Assembly (NCBI GenBank): GCA_023238725.1
Contig: CM041536.1
Coordinates: forward strand, 18,548,298 to 18,612,297
Direction of reading: 5' to 3'
Length of the DNA: 64,000 nucleotides
From: Scortum barcoo
Lineage: Eukaryota; Chordata; Actinopteri; Centrarchiformes; Terapontidae
Of the stretch, positions 60,175 to 64,000 are shown piece after piece (position 1 is the first letter of the stretch; each line of letters starts with the position of its first letter). The notes under the pieces were generated by a model. It ran no database searches. It was given only the letters and a program-made list of their open reading frames with translations, and was not told where the DNA came from. The position numbers were made by a program, and so were the translations under genes.

Positions 60175-60200
60175 GTGTACTCTTTTTGAATCTTTGAAAA

Positions 60201-60690
60201 ACATCTCTGGCCTGAGTAAAACTGAACCTGTGTGCCTTACAAATTGCTTTAAATAGGTGAATAATTCTCTGGGTGAAATTCCCAGGGTGGCGTTGTGTGG
60301 CAACATTTGATTATTGGTTATTGTCCCAATTAAATTAAAAGCGTACACTTTGCGTGATGCCCCCTGGCTCCACCCTTTGTCTCCGCCGGCCACCACATAA
60401 ACAACGAGATATGCTGCTGCATATTTCTACAAGAGAAGAGAGCCCCAACAAAACAGACCTCAGGCTGAGTATAGCAGAGACAGAAATGTTGTCTTGAAGC
60501 TTGACCGGCACCCTGTACAGTGCAGTACAACAACACCATAAAGTATAAGTAGCTTCAGTGGACAAATATTTAATAGAATAAGCTTCACAGAGGTAGTATG
60601 ATAAAATGCTAATACAAAATATATCTATGCAGATGCATAGACAATTCTCTTCCCACATGCTGCCCGAGTTTGAGCAGTGCACTGGAAGGT
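60201..60690. other. non-coding stretch, possible retroelement flank
   Basis: The first 110 bases may belong to the unit upstream (see the repeat-like GTGAAATTCCCAGGGTGG at about 60272-60292). The rest is single-copy sequence with a CpG-bearing part near 60380. Open frames up to 115 codons on the minus strand have no domains. Confidence 0.4.
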
Positions 60691-60960
60691 CACTACCCTG
60701 ATAAGGATTTTGCGCCTGCTAATTTGGGATGACAGGCCATGTCATCGAGAATGTTTTTTCTAGGGCCTGATTATCATCAGAGCTGCCCATGCAAATGACA
60801 GGGAGACCTTAAGGGATATCATTTTCTATTAAAATATGTAAGAGTCTAATTACAGATAAATGTCACATTAGCTGTGTGAGATATAGAGACCTGGAGTGAA
60901 TAGGTGGTTAAGAGAAAGGGGTGGAACGGGCCAAATGCGCTCATGGAGTGACGCGTGAAA
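60691..60960. promoter_or_regulatory. enhancer-like block with POU octamer
   Basis: An exact octamer ATGCAAAT (60789-60796) and a TAATTA core (60847-60852), with GCTAATTTG and CTGATTATCATC nearby, in repeat-free sequence. Along with 5380-5600 this is the clearest POU/homeodomain combination in the window. Activity is inferred. Confidence 0.35.
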
Positions 60961-62730
60961 AGAGGAGGGAGAATCAGTGGGTCTAATAACACTGTCCAAC
61001 ATCATTAACACACTTCAGTTAGCTGTTTTCATAGGTAACATATGAGAAAATGAATGCAGAATAAAAGCAAGTTCACATGATATACAGTATTATTAGATGG
61101 CAAACAGTTACATCCAAGAAGCTGCTAAACATAGAGATATTCAATGTATTGACTTGTCAGTAGGGTTAGATGTATAAAAGGACATACTATGAAACTTATT
61201 TGATTAACATATTTGATTAACTTATTTATAATGAAATAACTGAATGTTTAAGGTTAGGTTATGTTCAACATTATACCTGATAAATAACGTGGCATTTCAG
61301 CTTGGGACTGGTGCAACCATAGCGTGGGATAGAATCAATTAAATTATTTTATTATAATTAATTATATAGTATAAATTATTCAAGAAGCATAAGCACATTA
61401 ACACTAGAAGAACTAGTAATTCACCCTGAAATGCAAATCTTCTACAAAGACCTTGCAGATGACCCATACATTGTGACTTTCTACCAGAACGTCAGTCTGT
61501 GGTGCAGCAATGAAGAAAATCCTGTGCCCTAGTTAAGGTTCTTTTCTGTCCCAAATTAGGCCTCCGGCCACCACTTATTCCTAAAATCTACCACTCAAAT
61601 GGCAATTTTGAGTTAGAATAGAGGTAGTTAAATTGCTGTCAGACCTAAAAGTGGCACGGCAAATATTTAATCTCGAAAAAAAAACACACGAGGGGGACTT
61701 GAAGAAATACATTAGGTGGGGTTATAACAACAATCTACTAGAATTAGCATGAAAACCATTTACATTTCATAAGTTAAACATTTTTATCATTTTGTCTTTA
61801 CTGTCTGGCACTTTCTCTGTACTATCCTTGCACTCAGCCGTGCCCTAAACATCTTTAAACAACAGACTTTTTTTTGTCATAACAGGAAAACCACAGGTAT
61901 AACTAACAACAATAACAGCCCCATCCATGTAGGTGTGCTAATAAAGATGCAGATATTAGCTAATTCTCCAAAGAAATGGCCTTTCAGTCAGCCCCAGAGA
62001 AGAACAAGATGTCAAAGACTTGATGAGACACCACATGCTGCATATCAAACGTCAATCAATCGGGTGGAAATTTCTAAAATCAATCAATCAATCAATCAAG
62101 TATTTGCTTGGCCTGATAAAATGCTGCCATTATTGTTTTTAGTAGCACCTGAGTTGGTTTGCTTTGACTTATTTTGCACTGAGCCACGCATTTTTGGTAT
62201 TTCGATTAAATAAAAGGCCATTGTGTGTGATTCAGTAGGCCGCCAGAGACACAACCACAATAGGAAGCTCATGTTCAGTTATCGATTGAAAACTGAATGT
62301 AGGCAGGCCCCAATGCAGTGTTCTCATGAAGGGGTGCATTTTAATCACGTTTTGGTTTCTGCTGTTCTTTGTTTGACAGTAATGTTCCGGCAAACTTCAA
62401 ACTCTGTTTAAAGTTTATGATATTTCAAATGCAATTAATCATAATTACTGAAAAAACAATTATGAAACACAAAGTAGAAGCTATAACTATAATTGTTCTT
62501 CAAGCTCTGTTTCTCTATTTTTTTTCCTTGTCTCAATATTTAAAAAAAAAAAAAGTCTTCATGTTTTTTCCATTTTTTGGTCAGGTCAGGTTACAGGTCT
62601 TATTTTTGTTGTCTGTGCGATGTCATCAACTTCAAAATGAACAAAAGTGGAGATGTTTAAATCAGCACTAACCTTGTTTTTATCAAAATGCTTCTCTGTT
62701 TGTGGTAACAACAGGCCAAAAATATCTGTA
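60961..62730. other. non-coding stretch, no gene seen
   Basis: AT-rich DNA with a CAAT tetranucleotide repeat (62079-62099) and A/T runs near 62520-62553. Open frames up to 100 codons lack domains. Confidence 0.5.
62079..62099 (+). repeat. CAAT tetranucleotide repeat
   Basis: Five ATCA units, directly visible; a two-unit copy lies 25 bp upstream. Confidence 0.9.
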
Positions 62731-63060
62731 AATATTACTTGAGGTGAGGCTAATAACCCTGCCCCATCGTCATTATATGTGATTTTCCTGGCCTGAATGA
62801 AATTCTGTCTACATTTTATGAGGAAATTGTTAAACTTTTAATGAACAAACTCATTAAAATGGGGGTTATTTTCAGAAATATCCCTGTTGGCTTCCACACA
62901 CCAGATTGAAACCTCTTTTCAATTACCATGAAGCCCCAAAGAGACAGACAGCGAAGGCCCTCTCTGAAGCCACATCATTAAAATGTAATGAGAGCCTGTC
63001 CAATGGAACTGCTGTATTGTACTAAAACACACATCCAGTGTCCGCACAATGGTGATTGAC
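62731..63060. promoter_or_regulatory. enhancer-like non-coding block
   Basis: Repeat-free, even composition. It has several ATTAAAATG/CATTAAAATG repeats of one core (near 62852-62863 and 62978-62986) and CAATTACC. It looks like a candidate conserved element; conservation untested. Confidence 0.32.
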
Positions 63061-64000
63061 AGCATGCCCACAATGAAGGAATACTTACTATTTTAGATTT
63101 CTATTACATTATGTTTGTGTTGAAAAAAAATGGCATCCACCTATAAAAAAAAATCTCTCTTATCTATCTAATAAAATTGGAATGAGATGTTATAGTAAAA
63201 TATTCTTTTCCAGAGGCAGACTTCCTAATGCTCATTATAAATAAATATAGCAGAGAGAAAGTGGTTAAAGGAGTCTTAAAGGATAGGCTTGCATTAATTT
63301 TGAAGTCTGTCTTACAATATTCAGAAACTAAAAGAACAAAAACCAAAAGAAACAACAAAATTCAACACTTGGAACTACCTTCCAGAGTGACACAAAGTGC
63401 TTTTTAAAGATCAGCTAATGCCTAATGAGTCTTCAGCTGTATGATTTAGCCAAACCAAGTGGATATATTCCTTTGTCTTTTTCTTTTTTGTTTTCTCAAT
63501 AATTCAAATGTATTCTTATTAGTACAAAATTGCAAAGAAACTCCGTGGTAAACCACGGAAACATAAATGGTAATAACAGGAATAAAAATTTAATTCAACA
63601 GACTTAAATCCACTGTATGAAACTGGCTGAACTTTAAGTTGAACTTATTCCCATTGCCACCCTTCACAATTCAATCACAACGGGCTCTTTGGTGTGGTTG
63701 GTCAAGAAACTGTTGAATGCGACATATTGCCCTTTAAAAAATGTCCCAGCAAGAGGGGAGGGCCGTGTTTACTGACTCCTATTTGTTCCCTTTACCATTC
63801 TGTGGCCACAGATGGGCTGAAAATCTTTATTGCAGAGAAAGTCCATTGAGGTTTGGCCAATGCTTCAACAGTATGTGGACACAGTACACAGAAAGAGGCT
63901 CTCAAATCCTGCGACGGCCTCCTTTTCCACCACTGAAGCTGCGCAGCATGATCATCTCATCTTAGCCAGACTTCAGTTCTTCACGGCACTAAGCTGGTCC
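63061..64000. other. non-coding stretch, no gene seen
   Basis: AT-rich DNA with a small 7-bp hairpin TCCGTGG-TAAA-CCACGGA (63542-63559). A 74-codon plus-strand frame (63741-63965) in balanced sequence near the end has no recognised domain; it could be truncated evidence of something beyond the window. Confidence 0.45.

Larger units (their letters stand above)
58926..60200 (+). ncRNA. possible short spliced non-coding transcript or retroelement unit
   Basis: Features in transcript order on the plus strand: a CCAAT box (GGCCAATCAG, 58975-58984) in a CpG-bearing part; a candidate first exon ending at a strong donor, GATG|GTAAGT (59166/59167); a second exon 59896-59933 with acceptor TCTCCCTTTCAG and donor TGG|GTGAGG; and a terminal exon from 60158 with a very strong acceptor (TTTTTTTTATATTTTAG) and AATAAA at 60169-60174 followed by a T-rich downstream element. 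The whole stretch is unusually T/G-rich on the plus strand. No coding frame survives splicing. The segment after AATAAA, up to about 60310, resembles from memory fish LTR-type repeats (CTGGCCTGAGTAAAACTGAA; TTCCCAGGGTGGCGTTGT), so a retroelement origin is the main alternative. Confidence 0.3.

Noticed and set aside
1..64000. CRISPR array, operon, ribosomal RNA or prokaryotic features
   Set aside because: No regularly spaced repeats and no bacterial gene organisation; the sequence is vertebrate in character.

Overview
The window looks like vertebrate, almost certainly teleost (percomorph-type), intergenic or deep-intronic DNA. It is AT-rich on both strands with scattered CpG and many A/T runs and short microsatellites. 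It also carries decayed copies of fish-type transposable elements: a tRNA-derived SINE with a B box, a second SINE tail, two LINE 3' tails, a hAT-type element with an 8-bp target duplication, and a piggyBac-type MITE flanked by TTAA. No open reading frame exceeds 146 codons and none is recognisable as a known protein, so I annotate no confirmed protein-coding gene, tRNA or rRNA.

Layout. 1-11 kb is single-copy non-coding DNA with several blocks that look like developmental enhancers (balanced composition, homeodomain TAATTA cores, a POU octamer), interrupted by the hAT element at 7.9-8.3 kb. At 10.8-11.7 kb there is a CpG-bearing, GCN-repeat and CT-rich block that reads best as a minus-strand promoter with untranslated first exons. 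12-28 kb is mostly plain AT-rich DNA with SINE and LINE remnants at 17.4 and 23.5 kb, enhancer-like blocks at 20.4, 23.8 and 24.4 kb, and a terminal-inverted-repeat element at 28.0-28.3 kb. 28-44 kb has enhancer-like blocks at 30.6, 32.3, 34.8, 35.5 and 37.8 kb. At 44.2-44.9 kb a SINE and the piggyBac MITE lie side by side. 45-58 kb contains further enhancer-like blocks (45.1, 47.9, 51.9, 57.7 kb), a LINE tail at 54 kb and a CpG-enriched possible first exon at 56.4-56.8 kb with a CTCF-like motif. At 58.9-60.2 kb a CCAAT box, two splice-like exons and a terminal exon with AATAAA are aligned on the plus strand, suggesting a short lncRNA or retroelement-derived transcription unit. 60-64 kb returns to enhancer-like blocks in plain DNA.

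The simplest reading is a gene desert or giant intron next to a developmental regulator, carrying distal enhancers and possibly one or two non-coding transcripts. Conservation could not be measured here. Every 'enhancer-like' call is therefore an inference from composition and motifs, and every 'candidate exon' rests on splice-site patterns that also arise by chance in 64 kb.
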